Notes under the pieces: generated by a model | Database searches by the model: none | Told to the model about the DNA's origin: nothing | The model's input: the letters and a program-made list of their open reading frames with translations, nothing else | Shown: positions 45,599 to 53,637 of the stretch, in pieces | How positions within the stretch are numbered: position 1 is the first letter of the stretch | Layout of the letters: each line of letters begins with the position of its first letter | Position numbers and translations under genes: made by a program | Source of the DNA: an uncultured Ruegeria sp. | GTDB lineage: Bacteria > Pseudomonadota > Alphaproteobacteria > Rhodobacterales > Rhodobacteraceae | Reading direction: 5' to 3' | NCBI RefSeq assembly: GCF_947504215.1 | Contig: NZ_CANNGO010000001.1 | Span: 124,001 to 188,000, forward strand | DNA: 64,000 bases

Positions 45599-46210
45599 AT
45601 GGCCGCAAACAACGCACAAAATCTGGAGGTTTCGGCCGAGGATCGCCTGCGCGCGGATTTCTACAATTTTCTCGGATTGCTGCTCTCAGGTCCGCCCGAT
45701 CAGATGTTGCTAGATCAGATGCGCGGGCTGTCGGGGGATGAAACAGATTTGGGACAGGCCATCCAGGCGATGGCCCGTGTTGCCAAGGTGACCAAACCGC
45801 CAGCGGCTGACCGCGAGTTCAACGCCCTTTTCATCGGCCTTGGACGCGGAGAGCTTCTGCCTTACGCCAGCTTCTACCTGACAGGGTTCCTGAACGAAAA
45901 GCCATTGGCGCAGTTGCGCAACGATATGGCCGCGCGCGGCGTGACGCGCGCCCAGAATGTGTTCGAACCCGAGGATAACATCGCCTCGCTGATGGAGATG
46001 ATGGCCGGAATGATCGTGGGCCGATTTGGCGCTCCCGCTTCGTTGGATGAGCAAAAAGAGTTCTGGAACAAGCACATCGGCCCGTGGGCCGCGCATTTCT
46101 ATTCGGATTTGGAAGCCGCTGAAAACTCGGTTCTCTATGCCTCGGTCGGTACGGCCGGTCGGGTCTTTATGGAGATCGAACGTGAAGCGTTTCGAATGAC
46201 GGCGGCCTAG
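45599..46210 (+). CDS. TorD family chaperone of formate dehydrogenase
   Basis: 203-residue all-helical protein of the TorD/DmsD chaperone family. It shows DRLRADFYNFLGLLLSGPPD near the start and the family motif EFNALFIGLGRGELLPYASFYLTGFLNEKPLAQLRNDM (about 75-113), where the P-Y-S-Y type segment reads PYASFY; EPEDNIASLMEMMAGMI follows. Such chaperones bind the Tat signal of the molybdoenzyme subunit until its cofactor is inserted. The ATG at 45599 follows AAGGA and is preferred over one at 45578. It precedes the small Tat peptide and fdhA, its likely client. Confidence 0.9.
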   Translation: MAANNAQNLEVSAEDRLRADFYNFLGLLLSGPPDQMLLDQMRGLSGDETDLGQAIQAMARVAKVTKPPAADREFNALFIGLGRGELLPYASFYLTGFLNEKPLAQLRNDMAARGVTRAQNVFEPEDNIASLMEMMAGMIVGRFGAPASLDEQKEFWNKHIGPWAAHFYSDLEAAENSVLYASVGTAGRVFMEIEREAFRMTAA

Positions 46211-46267
46211 CCCGCCATTCACCGGTACCCGACGGGTGCCACACCGCAAATGGGAAAGGAGACCCCC

Positions 46268-46456
46268 ATGAGCAAGACCAAGGAAGAAGGTGCCACGCGC
46301 CGCGACTTCCTCAAACTGGCCGGAACCGCAGCGCCCGCTGCCGTTGCCGCAGTCAGCCTGAGCGGAGAGGCCGAAGCAGCAGAGCTGCCGACGGATGAGA
46401 CCCGCATGCAGGACACCGCGCACACGCGCGCATACCTGGACAGCGCCCGGTTCTAA
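46268..46456 (+). CDS. Small twin-arginine signal peptide protein
   Basis: 62-residue protein, essentially a Tat signal plus a short tail. The motif RRDFLKLAG at about 13-21 is followed by an alanine-rich stretch (APAAVAAVSLSG) and AEAAELP. Only about 30 residues would remain after cleavage. GGAG precedes the ATG at 46268. It lies between the TorD-like chaperone and fdhA and is recognised as a small protein typical of formate dehydrogenase loci. It may escort a subunit through the Tat system or bind the chaperone; it is not a broken gene as far as can be seen. Confidence 0.8.
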   Translation: MSKTKEEGATRRDFLKLAGTAAPAAVAAVSLSGEAEAAELPTDETRMQDTAHTRAYLDSARF

Positions 46457-46561
46457 ACCGGACGGCGTCATACCCGACAGACGGTTGCGATTGGCCCTGA
46501 CGTCGGTTTCGAGAAGTACCAAGCCAGCCATGGCTTACATGGCCAGCAAGGGAGGAAAGAA

Positions 46562-49456
46562 ATGCTTAGGAAAAAGACCAACGGGGTTGCGAGACGCCCC
46601 CAGCGGACAAGTATCCTGTCCCAGGTCGGCGAGAAAACCGTCGATCGCCGCGCGTTCCTGCGTGGCTCGGGCCTGACGATCGGCGGCCTTGCCGCGATCA
46701 GCGCTACGGGTGGAACCGTGACGCCGGCCAGCGCCCAGACAGCGGCCAATCAGGCCGTCGAAAACATCAAATCAGTCTGCACCCACTGCTCAGTGGGCTG
46801 TACCGTCGTTGCCGAAGTGCAGAACGGCGTCTGGATCGGGCAGGAACCCGGCTGGGACAGCCCCTTCAACCTGGGTGCGCACTGCGCCAAGGGGGCCTCG
46901 GTCCGCGAGCACGCCCATGGCGAACGCCGTCTGAAGTATCCGATGAAAAAGGAAGGCGGCGAGTGGAAGCGCATCAGCTGGGAAGAGGCGATCAACGAGA
47001 TCGGCGACGGCATGATGTCTATTCGTGAAGAATCCGGCCCTGACAGTGTCTATTGGCTAGGATCCGCGAAGCATAACAACGAACAGGCTTATCTGTTCCG
47101 CAAATTCGCCGCCTATTGGGGCACGAACAACGTGGATCATCAGGCCCGTATCTGCCACTCGACCACCGTTGCGGGTGTTGCGAACACATGGGGCTACGGC
47201 GCCATGACCAATTCGTACAACGACATCCATAACTCCAAAGCCATCTTCATCATCGGCGGCAACCCGGCCGAGGCGCATCCGGTCTCACTGCTGCACGTTC
47301 TGCGCGCGAAAGAGCAGAACAATGCACCGCTGATCGTCTGCGACCCGCGCTTTACCCGCACCGCAGCGCATGCAGATGAATATGTCCGCTTCCGCCCCGG
47401 CACCGATGTGGCGCTGATTTGGGGGATGCTGTGGCATATCTTCGACAACGGCTGGGAGGACAAAGAGTTCATCCGCACCCGTGTCTGGGGCATGGATCAG
47501 ATCCGTGAAGAGGTCGCCAACTGGACGCCGGAAGAGACCGAGCGCGTCACCGGCGTACCGGGTTCACAGCTGAAACGCGTGGCGCGGACTATGGTCAACA
47601 ACCGCCCCGGCACCGTGATCTGGTGTATGGGTGGCACCCAGCATACCAATGGCAATAACAACACCCGCGCCTATTGCGTGCTGCAGCTTGCGCTTGGCAA
47701 CATGGGCACCTCGGGTGGTGGCACCAACATCTTCCGCGGCCATGACAACGTGCAGGGCGCGACAGATCTTGGTGTTCTGTCCCATACCCTGCCCGGGTAT
47801 TACGGCCTGTCGAAGGGCGCATGGGGCCATTGGGCACGCGTTTGGGGCGAAGAACCCGATTGGCTGGCTGGTCAGTTCGCCACGATCAAGGACAAGGAGG
47901 GCAAGGACAAACCGCTGCAAAATGAGCGCGGCATCCCGGTCTCTCGCTGGATCGATGGTGTTCTGGAAGACCCCGGAAATATGGATCAGGACAACAATGT
48001 CCGCGCCATGGTTCTTTGGGGGCACGCACCGAACTCGCAAACGCGCGGGACGGAAATGAAGACGGCGATGGAAAAGCTGGACATGCTGGTCGTTATCGAC
48101 CCGTACCCGACTGTTTCTGCCGTTATGCATGACCGCACCGATGGCGTTTATCTGCTGCCGGCCTGTACGCAGTTCGAAACCCGTGGCTCGGTCACGGCCT
48201 CGAACCGCTCGCTGCAGTGGCGCGATAAGGTGGTCGATCCGCTGTTCGAAAGCCTGCCGGACGAGGTCATCATGGCCAAGTTCGCCAACAAGTTTGGCTG
48301 GGCCGACCGCTTCTTCCGCAATATCGAGATGGAAGACGCCGAGACCCCGAATGTCGAGAGCATCACGCGCGAGTTCAACTCGGGCCTCTGGACCATCGGC
48401 TATACCGGTCAGTCGCCGGAGCGTTTGAAAAGCCATATGGCCAACCAGCACACGTTTGACAGAACCACGCTGCAGGCGATTGGTGGCCCGAACGACGGCG
48501 AATACTACGGCCTCCCCTGGCCTTGCTGGGGTACGGCAGAGATGGGTCATACAGGGACACCAAACCTCTATGACATGTCGAAACCGGTGGCCGAAGGTGG
48601 TCTGACCTTCCGCGCCCGTTTTGGCGTGGAACGGGACGGTGACAACCTGCTGGCTGAAGGGGTCTATAGCGTCGGATCGGAAATTCAGGATGGTTATCCC
48701 GAATTCACGATGCAGATGCTGATGGACCTTGGCTGGGACGGAGGCCTAACGTCCGAGGAACGCGCGGCAATCGACGCCGTTGCGGGGCCGGAAACCAACT
48801 GGAAAACCGACCTGTCCGGCGGCATCCAGCGGGTTGCAATCGAGCATGGCTGTGCGCCCTTCGGGAACGCCAAGGCCCGCGCGGTTGTCTGGACCTTCCC
48901 GGATCCAATCCCACTGCATCGCGAACCGCTCTACACGAACCGGCGCGATCTGGTTGAGGACTATCCGACCTACGAGGACCGTCAGGCCTATCGCCTACCC
49001 ACGCTTTACGCATCGATTCAAAAGAACGACTTTTCAAAGGATTATCCAATAATCCTCACGTCTGGTCGTCTGGTCGAGTATGAGGGCGGCGGCGATGAGA
49101 CACGGTCAAACCCGTGGCTGGCTGAACTGCAACAGGACATGTTCGTCGAGATCAACCCGCGCGATGCCAACAATCTGGGCATTCGTGACGGGGCACAGGT
49201 CTGGGTCGAAGGTCCCGAGGGCGGCAAGGTCAAGGTAATGGCGATGCTGACCAACAGGGTCGGTGCCGGCGTGGCCTTCATGCCGTTCCACTTTGGCGGC
49301 CATTTCCAGGGCGAGGACCTACGGGACAAGTACCCCAAAGGCGCCGACCCCTATGTACTGGGTGAAGCTAGCAACACCGCCCAGACCTATGGCTATGATT
49401 CAGTGACCCAGATGCAGGAGACCAAAGCCACTCTCTGCAAGATCTGGTCAGCGTAA
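46562..49456 (+). CDS. fdhA: Formate dehydrogenase alpha subunit
   Basis: 964-residue molybdopterin (Mo or W) oxidoreductase that oxidises formate to CO2. A Tat motif VDRRAFLRGSGL (27-38) is followed by the signal to about residue 59. The first 4Fe-4S site is Cys73, Cys76, Cys80 and Cys108. The metal-ligand cysteine is Cys198 in RICHS, beside His199, so this is the cysteine, not the selenocysteine, form; the codon is TGC. The body contains the bis-MGD binding regions (IFIIGGNPAEAHP and the C-terminal LTSGRLVEYEGGGDETRSNPWLAELQQDMFVEINP). AAGGGAGG precedes the ATG. It is exported with the Fe-S subunit. Confidence 0.96.
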   Translation: MLRKKTNGVARRPQRTSILSQVGEKTVDRRAFLRGSGLTIGGLAAISATGGTVTPASAQTAANQAVENIKSVCTHCSVGCTVVAEVQNGVWIGQEPGWDSPFNLGAHCAKGASVREHAHGERRLKYPMKKEGGEWKRISWEEAINEIGDGMMSIREESGPDSVYWLGSAKHNNEQAYLFRKFAAYWGTNNVDHQARICHSTTVAGVANTWGYGAMTNSYNDIHNSKAIFIIGGNPAEAHPVSLLHVLRAKEQNNAPLIVCDPRFTRTAAHADEYVRFRPGTDVALIWGMLWHIFDNGWEDKEFIRTRVWGMDQIREEVANWTPEETERVTGVPGSQLKRVARTMVNNRPGTVIWCMGGTQHTNGNNNTRAYCVLQLALGNMGTSGGGTNIFRGHDNVQGATDLGVLSHTLPGYYGLSKGAWGHWARVWGEEPDWLAGQFATIKDKEGKDKPLQNERGIPVSRWIDGVLEDPGNMDQDNNVRAMVLWGHAPNSQTRGTEMKTAMEKLDMLVVIDPYPTVSAVMHDRTDGVYLLPACTQFETRGSVTASNRSLQWRDKVVDPLFESLPDEVIMAKFANKFGWADRFFRNIEMEDAETPNVESITREFNSGLWTIGYTGQSPERLKSHMANQHTFDRTTLQAIGGPNDGEYYGLPWPCWGTAEMGHTGTPNLYDMSKPVAEGGLTFRARFGVERDGDNLLAEGVYSVGSEIQDGYPEFTMQMLMDLGWDGGLTSEERAAIDAVAGPETNWKTDLSGGIQRVAIEHGCAPFGNAKARAVVWTFPDPIPLHREPLYTNRRDLVEDYPTYEDRQAYRLPTLYASIQKNDFSKDYPIILTSGRLVEYEGGGDETRSNPWLAELQQDMFVEINPRDANNLGIRDGAQVWVEGPEGGKVKVMAMLTNRVGAGVAFMPFHFGGHFQGEDLRDKYPKGADPYVLGEASNTAQTYGYDSVTQMQETKATLCKIWSA

Positions 49457-49471
49457 GGAGGAATAGAGAAA

Positions 49472-50068
49472 ATGGCAGCAAGAGCAAAATTTCTCTGCGA
49501 CGCCGAACGCTGCATCGAGTGCAATGCCTGCGTCACCGCGTGTAAGAACGAGCACGAGGTGCCGTGGGGCGTGAACCGCCGCAGGGTGGTGACGATCAAT
49601 GACGGTGACCCGGGCGAACGCTCGATCTCGGTGGCCTGTATGCATTGCTCGGACGCGCCTTGCATGGCGGTGTGCCCGGTCGACTGCTTCTATCAGAACG
49701 AGGAAGGGGTCGTCCTGCATTCCAAGGACCTGTGCATTGGCTGTGGTTATTGCTTCTATGCGTGCCCGTTTGGCGCGCCGCAATACCCACAGGCGGGCAA
49801 CTTCGGATCACGCGGCAAGATGGACAAATGTACCTTCTGCGCCGGCGGCCCTGAAGAAACGCACTCGACCGCAGAGTTCGCCAAATATGGTCGCAACCGG
49901 ATCGCCGAGGGCAAACTGCCCATCTGCGCCGAGATGTGTTCCACCAAGGCCCTGCTCGCCGGTGACGGCGATGTTGTCTCGGCAATCTACCGCGAGCGCG
50001 TCGTCGCGCGCGGGTTTGGTTCGGGCGCTTGGGGCTGGGGCACCGCCTACGATCAGAAAGACGGCTAA
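49472..50068 (+). CDS. fdhB: Formate dehydrogenase iron-sulfur subunit
   Basis: 198-residue ferredoxin-like subunit with four 4Fe-4S sites: [11 protein letters not shown] (14-24), [26 protein letters not shown], and CTFC with the later CAEMC. It passes electrons from the active site in FdhA to the cytochrome b subunit. It has no signal of its own, so it should ride through the Tat system on FdhA. There is no C-terminal membrane helix of the FdnH type. It lies 15 bases behind fdhA, and a strong hairpin separates it from the cytochrome gene. Confidence 0.95.
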   Translation: MAARAKFLCDAERCIECNACVTACKNEHEVPWGVNRRRVVTINDGDPGERSISVACMHCSDAPCMAVCPVDCFYQNEEGVVLHSKDLCIGCGYCFYACPFGAPQYPQAGNFGSRGKMDKCTFCAGGPEETHSTAEFAKYGRNRIAEGKLPICAEMCSTKALLAGDGDVVSAIYRERVVARGFGSGAWGWGTAYDQKDG

Positions 50069-50088
50069 GACCGCTTTCATTGACCAAA

Positions 50089-50116
50089 CAGGCGACCCGC
50101 AAACGTGGGTCGCCTG
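50089..50116 (+). promoter_or_regulatory. Strong intercistronic hairpin between fdhB and fdhC
   Basis: Ten-base perfect stem CAGGCGACCC / GGGTCGCCTG with an eight-base loop, 20 bases after the fdhB stop and 25 bases before the fdhC start. No T tract follows, so it is not a normal terminator. It is probably a processing or stability element that keeps more fdhAB than fdhC message. Confidence 0.7.
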
Positions 50117-50141
50117 ATCTGGAATTTTGACCGAGGTTCAG

Positions 50142-51350
50142 ATGTTCCGCTTACTCATCGCATTTCTGTTCACCGTTGGATTGACTCAGAGCGCTATTGC
50201 GCAATCGAGCGACAATGAAGTCGTCACACAGACCGACGAACGCACCTCGACCGGAGGCGCGACGACGTTGGAAGACATTCTCGCGCGGCAACGTGGCGAG
50301 AAGGTGGACAACAGTTACCGTTCCGAGAACACCGGGCAAGGCAATGTCGAAGGCCTTATGGGTCAGTTTGGCGCCCGTGGTGTGGCGTCGGACAGCGATG
50401 TCTATCGGGCGCTTCGTTATGGATCGGCTGATGTAACCGTGTCATCCCGAGGGCCCGCCGATAGCGTTTTGATTCAGGATGGCGGTATGTGGTGGCTGAG
50501 CTTTCGCACTGGCCCCTTGCGTGACTACGGAACTTATATTCTCGGCGGTATGCTCGTTGTCTTGCTGTTGTTTTTCCTGATCCGTGGGAAAATCAGAATT
50601 GATGGCGAGAAAACGGGGCGGACCGTGACCCGCTTTAACGGCTTCGAACGGTTCGGCCACTGGCTGTTCGCCGGGTCGTTTCTTGTATTGGGCGTTACCG
50701 GCCTGCTGACACTTTATGGCCGCGACTTCCTGATCCCTATCTTCGGAAAAGAAGCCTTCGCGATGATCGCCCAAGGGTGCAAGTGGCTGCACAACAACCT
50801 TGCCTGGGCATTCATGCTGGGCCTGGTGATTGTCACCGTGAACTGGATTGCGCATAACATACCCAACCGCACAGACCTGAAATGGCTGGCCGCCGGCGGC
50901 GGGTTGTTCACCAAGAACAGCCATCCCCCAGCCAAGAAATTCAATGCCGGGCAAAAGATCATTTTCTGGCTTTGCATTCTTCTGGGCGTATCGATCAGCC
51001 TGTCGGGCCTCTCGCTGCTGTTTCCGTTCGAGATGCCGCTGTTTGCTAAGACGTTCTCAATTGCCAACTCAACCGGCCTGCCCCAGATGCTGGGCCTGAG
51101 CCTTCCCGCGCAGATGTCACCTCAGGAAGAAATGCAGTATGCCCAGCTCTGGCACGTGATCGTGGCCTATGCGTTCATCGCGATCATCCTTGCACACATC
51201 TATCTTGGATCAGTGGGCATGGAAGGTGCGTTTGATGCCATGGGCACCGGCGAAGTCGAAGAACAATGGGCCCGCGAACATCATTCGCTATGGCTTGAAG
51301 AAGTTCAGGAAAAAGAGGCCAGCAAGGCATCGGCCTCACCCGCCGAATAG
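50142..51350 (+). CDS. fdhC: Formate dehydrogenase cytochrome b subunit
   Basis: 402-residue membrane cytochrome. A signal peptide (to AIAQ, about residue 21) leads a 115-residue periplasmic domain (about 22-135) that is absent from E. coli FdnI. Five hydrophobic segments follow: one at about 132-150 and four in the cytochrome b561-type core, with FNGFERFGHWLFAGSFLVLGVTGLL, CKWLHNNLAWAFM and LWHVIVAYAFIAIILAHIYLGSVGMEGAFDAM holding the haem histidines. It should pass electrons to quinone. The ATG at 50142 follows GAGG. The stop touches the start of the WD40-cytochrome gene with no gap. Confidence 0.93.
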   Translation: MFRLLIAFLFTVGLTQSAIAQSSDNEVVTQTDERTSTGGATTLEDILARQRGEKVDNSYRSENTGQGNVEGLMGQFGARGVASDSDVYRALRYGSADVTVSSRGPADSVLIQDGGMWWLSFRTGPLRDYGTYILGGMLVVLLLFFLIRGKIRIDGEKTGRTVTRFNGFERFGHWLFAGSFLVLGVTGLLTLYGRDFLIPIFGKEAFAMIAQGCKWLHNNLAWAFMLGLVIVTVNWIAHNIPNRTDLKWLAAGGGLFTKNSHPPAKKFNAGQKIIFWLCILLGVSISLSGLSLLFPFEMPLFAKTFSIANSTGLPQMLGLSLPAQMSPQEEMQYAQLWHVIVAYAFIAIILAHIYLGSVGMEGAFDAMGTGEVEEQWAREHHSLWLEEVQEKEASKASASPAE

Positions 51351-52607
51351 ATGCGGGGATTGGTGCTGGTCCTGGCGCTGCTGCCCCTGCCCTCCTGGGC
51401 AGAGTTCTTTACTCTGAAAGGGCATGGCGGACCGATCATGGGGATCGCCACTGCACCTGATGGACGCATTGCAACTGCCAGTTTTGACAATTCCGTCGGA
51501 CTGTGGACCGGGCAGACCCCGGAATGGCTGGAAGGGCATGAGGCCGCGGTGAACTCGGTCGCCTTCAACGGCACCGCGATCTACTCTGCAGGGGACGATT
51601 TCACCCTGCGCCGTTGGCCCGGTGGTGGGATCGTCGGTCAACATAAGGGCAAGATTGTCGGTTTGGCCGCCTCGAAAACCCATGTCGCCACTGCAAGCTG
51701 GGATGGAACGATTGGTCTTTGGCCGGTGGATGGGTCCGATCCACAAACGCTTGGCCCAACCGGCAGTGGCGTCAACGCTGTGGTGTTTTCGCCCGATGGG
51801 TCAGAACTCTATTCAGCGGGAATGGACGGAGCCTTGCGCATTTGGGATGTGTCCAACGGACAGGAAACAAACCGATTGGTGGAACATGGATTCGGCATCA
51901 ATGAGCTTATTTTAAACGCGCAAGACAATTGGATCGCGTATGGCGCAGTCGATGGCGTGACCCGCATTCTAGACCTGGAAACCGGGGAAGAGCGCGACTT
52001 CACATTGGACCGACGCCCGATCCTGGCGCTTGCCCTCAGCCCTGACCGAAGTCTTTTGGCCGTTGGGGATGGCGAAGGCTACATCATGGTCATCGACACC
52101 GCCGAATGGCGCATCGCTCAGGATTTCCGGGCAACCTTGCGTGGACCGGTTTGGGCGCTGGCTTTTTCGGTCAATGGCGAGAATCTTCATGCAGGCGGCA
52201 TTGATGAGGCTATGTACAGCTGGCCGGTTACCGCCTTATCAGATCAGAAACAAATGGCGGCAGCGGAACCAAGCTTTCTGAAAAACCCTGAAAAAATGGG
52301 GAATGGGGAACGGCAGTTTTCCCGAAAATGCTCGATCTGTCATAGTCTAACGCCAGATAGTGTGCGACGCGCTGGCCCAACCCTTCATGGCATCTTTGGG
52401 CGATCTGCTGGAACGCTGCCGGGATATTTGTACTCGGATACGCTGCAAGACTCTGATATCATTTGGAATGACGAGACGATAAATGCCCTTTTCGACGAGG
52501 GCCCAGACCACTACATTCCGGGATCGAAAATGCCGATGCAAAGGATTGCCCAACCGCAGGACCGAGCCGATCTGATCGCCTTTCTGCGCCGTGCAACGGC
52601 AGACTAA
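51351..52607 (+). CDS. WD40-repeat c-type cytochrome
   Basis: 418-residue periplasmic protein. The signal peptide ends at SWAEFF (residue 17). WD40 blades fill about 20-300, with repeated SPDG and (A/G)LRIWD-like ends such as GALRIWDVSNGQE and DGTIGLWPVDG. A class I cytochrome c domain fills about 312-415: the haem site CSICH has Cys327, Cys330 and His331, and Met394 in GSKMPMQ is the probable distal ligand. It starts at the base after the fdhC stop. A beta-propeller docked to a haem domain suggests an electron acceptor or a protein-binding sensor on the formate dehydrogenase complex. Confidence 0.9.
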   Translation: MRGLVLVLALLPLPSWAEFFTLKGHGGPIMGIATAPDGRIATASFDNSVGLWTGQTPEWLEGHEAAVNSVAFNGTAIYSAGDDFTLRRWPGGGIVGQHKGKIVGLAASKTHVATASWDGTIGLWPVDGSDPQTLGPTGSGVNAVVFSPDGSELYSAGMDGALRIWDVSNGQETNRLVEHGFGINELILNAQDNWIAYGAVDGVTRILDLETGEERDFTLDRRPILALALSPDRSLLAVGDGEGYIMVIDTAEWRIAQDFRATLRGPVWALAFSVNGENLHAGGIDEAMYSWPVTALSDQKQMAAAEPSFLKNPEKMGNGERQFSRKCSICHSLTPDSVRRAGPTLHGIFGRSAGTLPGYLYSDTLQDSDIIWNDETINALFDEGPDHYIPGSKMPMQRIAQPQDRADLIAFLRRATAD

Positions 52608-52626
52608 AACTGAACCGGAGGAGATC

Positions 52627-52752
52627 ATGAAAGCCTATCTCACCGCAATCGCGGCGATGGTCGTCATCACAGTTGCAGCACCGTTTGTGCTGGATCAGAT
52701 CGGGTTTAGTGCCGCAGATGCGGGCTCTGGCTCTGCCGTGCGTCTCGACTGA
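52627..52752 (+). CDS. 41-residue membrane peptide of the fdh locus
   Basis: Begins at ATG 52627 after GGAGGAG, a strong ribosome site. It encodes MKAYLTAIAAMVVITVAAPF and then VLDQIGFSAADAGSGSAVRLD, ending at TGA 52750-52752, with the next ATG at 52753. One hydrophobic helix (about 4-24) spans the membrane, followed by a small polar tail. It is in frame and precisely packed between the WD40-cytochrome and regulator genes. It may be a small accessory subunit of the formate dehydrogenase, like small subunits of other respiratory enzymes; this is inferred. Confidence 0.75.
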   Translation: MKAYLTAIAAMVVITVAAPFVLDQIGFSAADAGSGSAVRLD

Positions 52753-53625
52753 ATGTCCGAATATCTGACCACCCGGGAACTGGCCGATCTTCTGCGCATT
52801 GGCGAGCGGAAGGCCTATGACCTTGCTTCATCCGGCGAGGTCCCTTGTGTCCGCGCCATGGGGAAGCTGCTGTTTCCCAGAGCCGAAGTCATCGCCTGGC
52901 TCAATGCCTCACGCTCGGGTCCGCAGGTGGCGGAACCGCCTCTGCCCCCGATCGTCGCAGGCAGCCACGACCCTTTGCTGGACTGGGCGCTGCGAGAAAG
53001 CGGATCAGGTTTGGCCACCTATTATGACGGCTCATTCGACGGGCTAAGCCGCCTTGGCGCCCGCACGGCTCAGGCTGCCGCCCTGCATATCCACGAGGAA
53101 CACGGGTTCAACACGCAATCCTTGCGCGATGCGCTCGGCGAAGCGCCGGTGGTTCTGTACGAAGTGTCCCGAAGAGAACGCGGATTGCTGCTGGCACCCG
53201 GTATCTCGGATATCGCGGGGTTCGACGACCTCAAAGCCCGTCGGGTCGTCTTGCGCCAAAACAGCGCCGCCAGCCAGCGGCTGTTTGATGCGCAGCTTGA
53301 GGCGCATGGAATGACCAGAGACGATCTGGAGACCCTACCCACCTGCGCCCGTACCGAAGAAGAACTTGCCGTCGCCCTTTACGACAGCAAAGCTGATGCT
53401 GGATTTGGCTTGGGTGCGTTAGCGGGGCTGTACGGGTTGGGCTTTGTGCCCACCCACACTGAACGGCTTGACCTGGCGATCTGGCGACGCGCCTATTTTG
53501 ATCCGCCGATGCAGAAGCTGTTACGCTTCATGCAGTCTGATCGGTTTGCACAAAGATCCGCTGAATTTGGCGGCTATGATCTGGCGCAGATGGGAAGCGT
53601 TCACCACAATGGCGCCAGCGGATGA
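52753..53625 (+). CDS. HTH regulator with molybdate-binding-like PBP domain
   Basis: 290-residue cytoplasmic regulator. The N-terminal excisionase/MerR-like helix-turn-helix is EYLTTRELADLLRIGERKAYDLASSGEVPC, followed by MGKLLFPRAEVIAWL. The rest (about 75-285) is a PBP-like domain of the COG1910 type, found in proteins that sense molybdate or tungstate, with LLDWALRESGSGLATYYDGSFDGL and ADAGFGLGALAGLYGLGFVP. There is no signal peptide, so binding is intracellular. It directly follows the 41-residue peptide and converges with tupA. It is the probable oxyanion-responsive regulator of fdh or tup genes. Confidence 0.82.
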   Translation: MSEYLTTRELADLLRIGERKAYDLASSGEVPCVRAMGKLLFPRAEVIAWLNASRSGPQVAEPPLPPIVAGSHDPLLDWALRESGSGLATYYDGSFDGLSRLGARTAQAAALHIHEEHGFNTQSLRDALGEAPVVLYEVSRRERGLLLAPGISDIAGFDDLKARRVVLRQNSAASQRLFDAQLEAHGMTRDDLETLPTCARTEEELAVALYDSKADAGFGLGALAGLYGLGFVPTHTERLDLAIWRRAYFDPPMQKLLRFMQSDRFAQRSAEFGGYDLAQMGSVHHNGASG

Positions 53626-53637
53626 GCACAGCGCTGT

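Noticed and set aside
47564-48550. 328-codon open frame opposite fdhA
   Set aside because: Antisense shadow with arginine/histidine/cysteine-rich composition; fdhA is certain on the other strand.
46562-49456. Selenocysteine in the formate dehydrogenase
   Set aside because: The active-site codon in RICHS is TGC (Cys198), and there is no in-frame TGA; the enzyme is the cysteine type.
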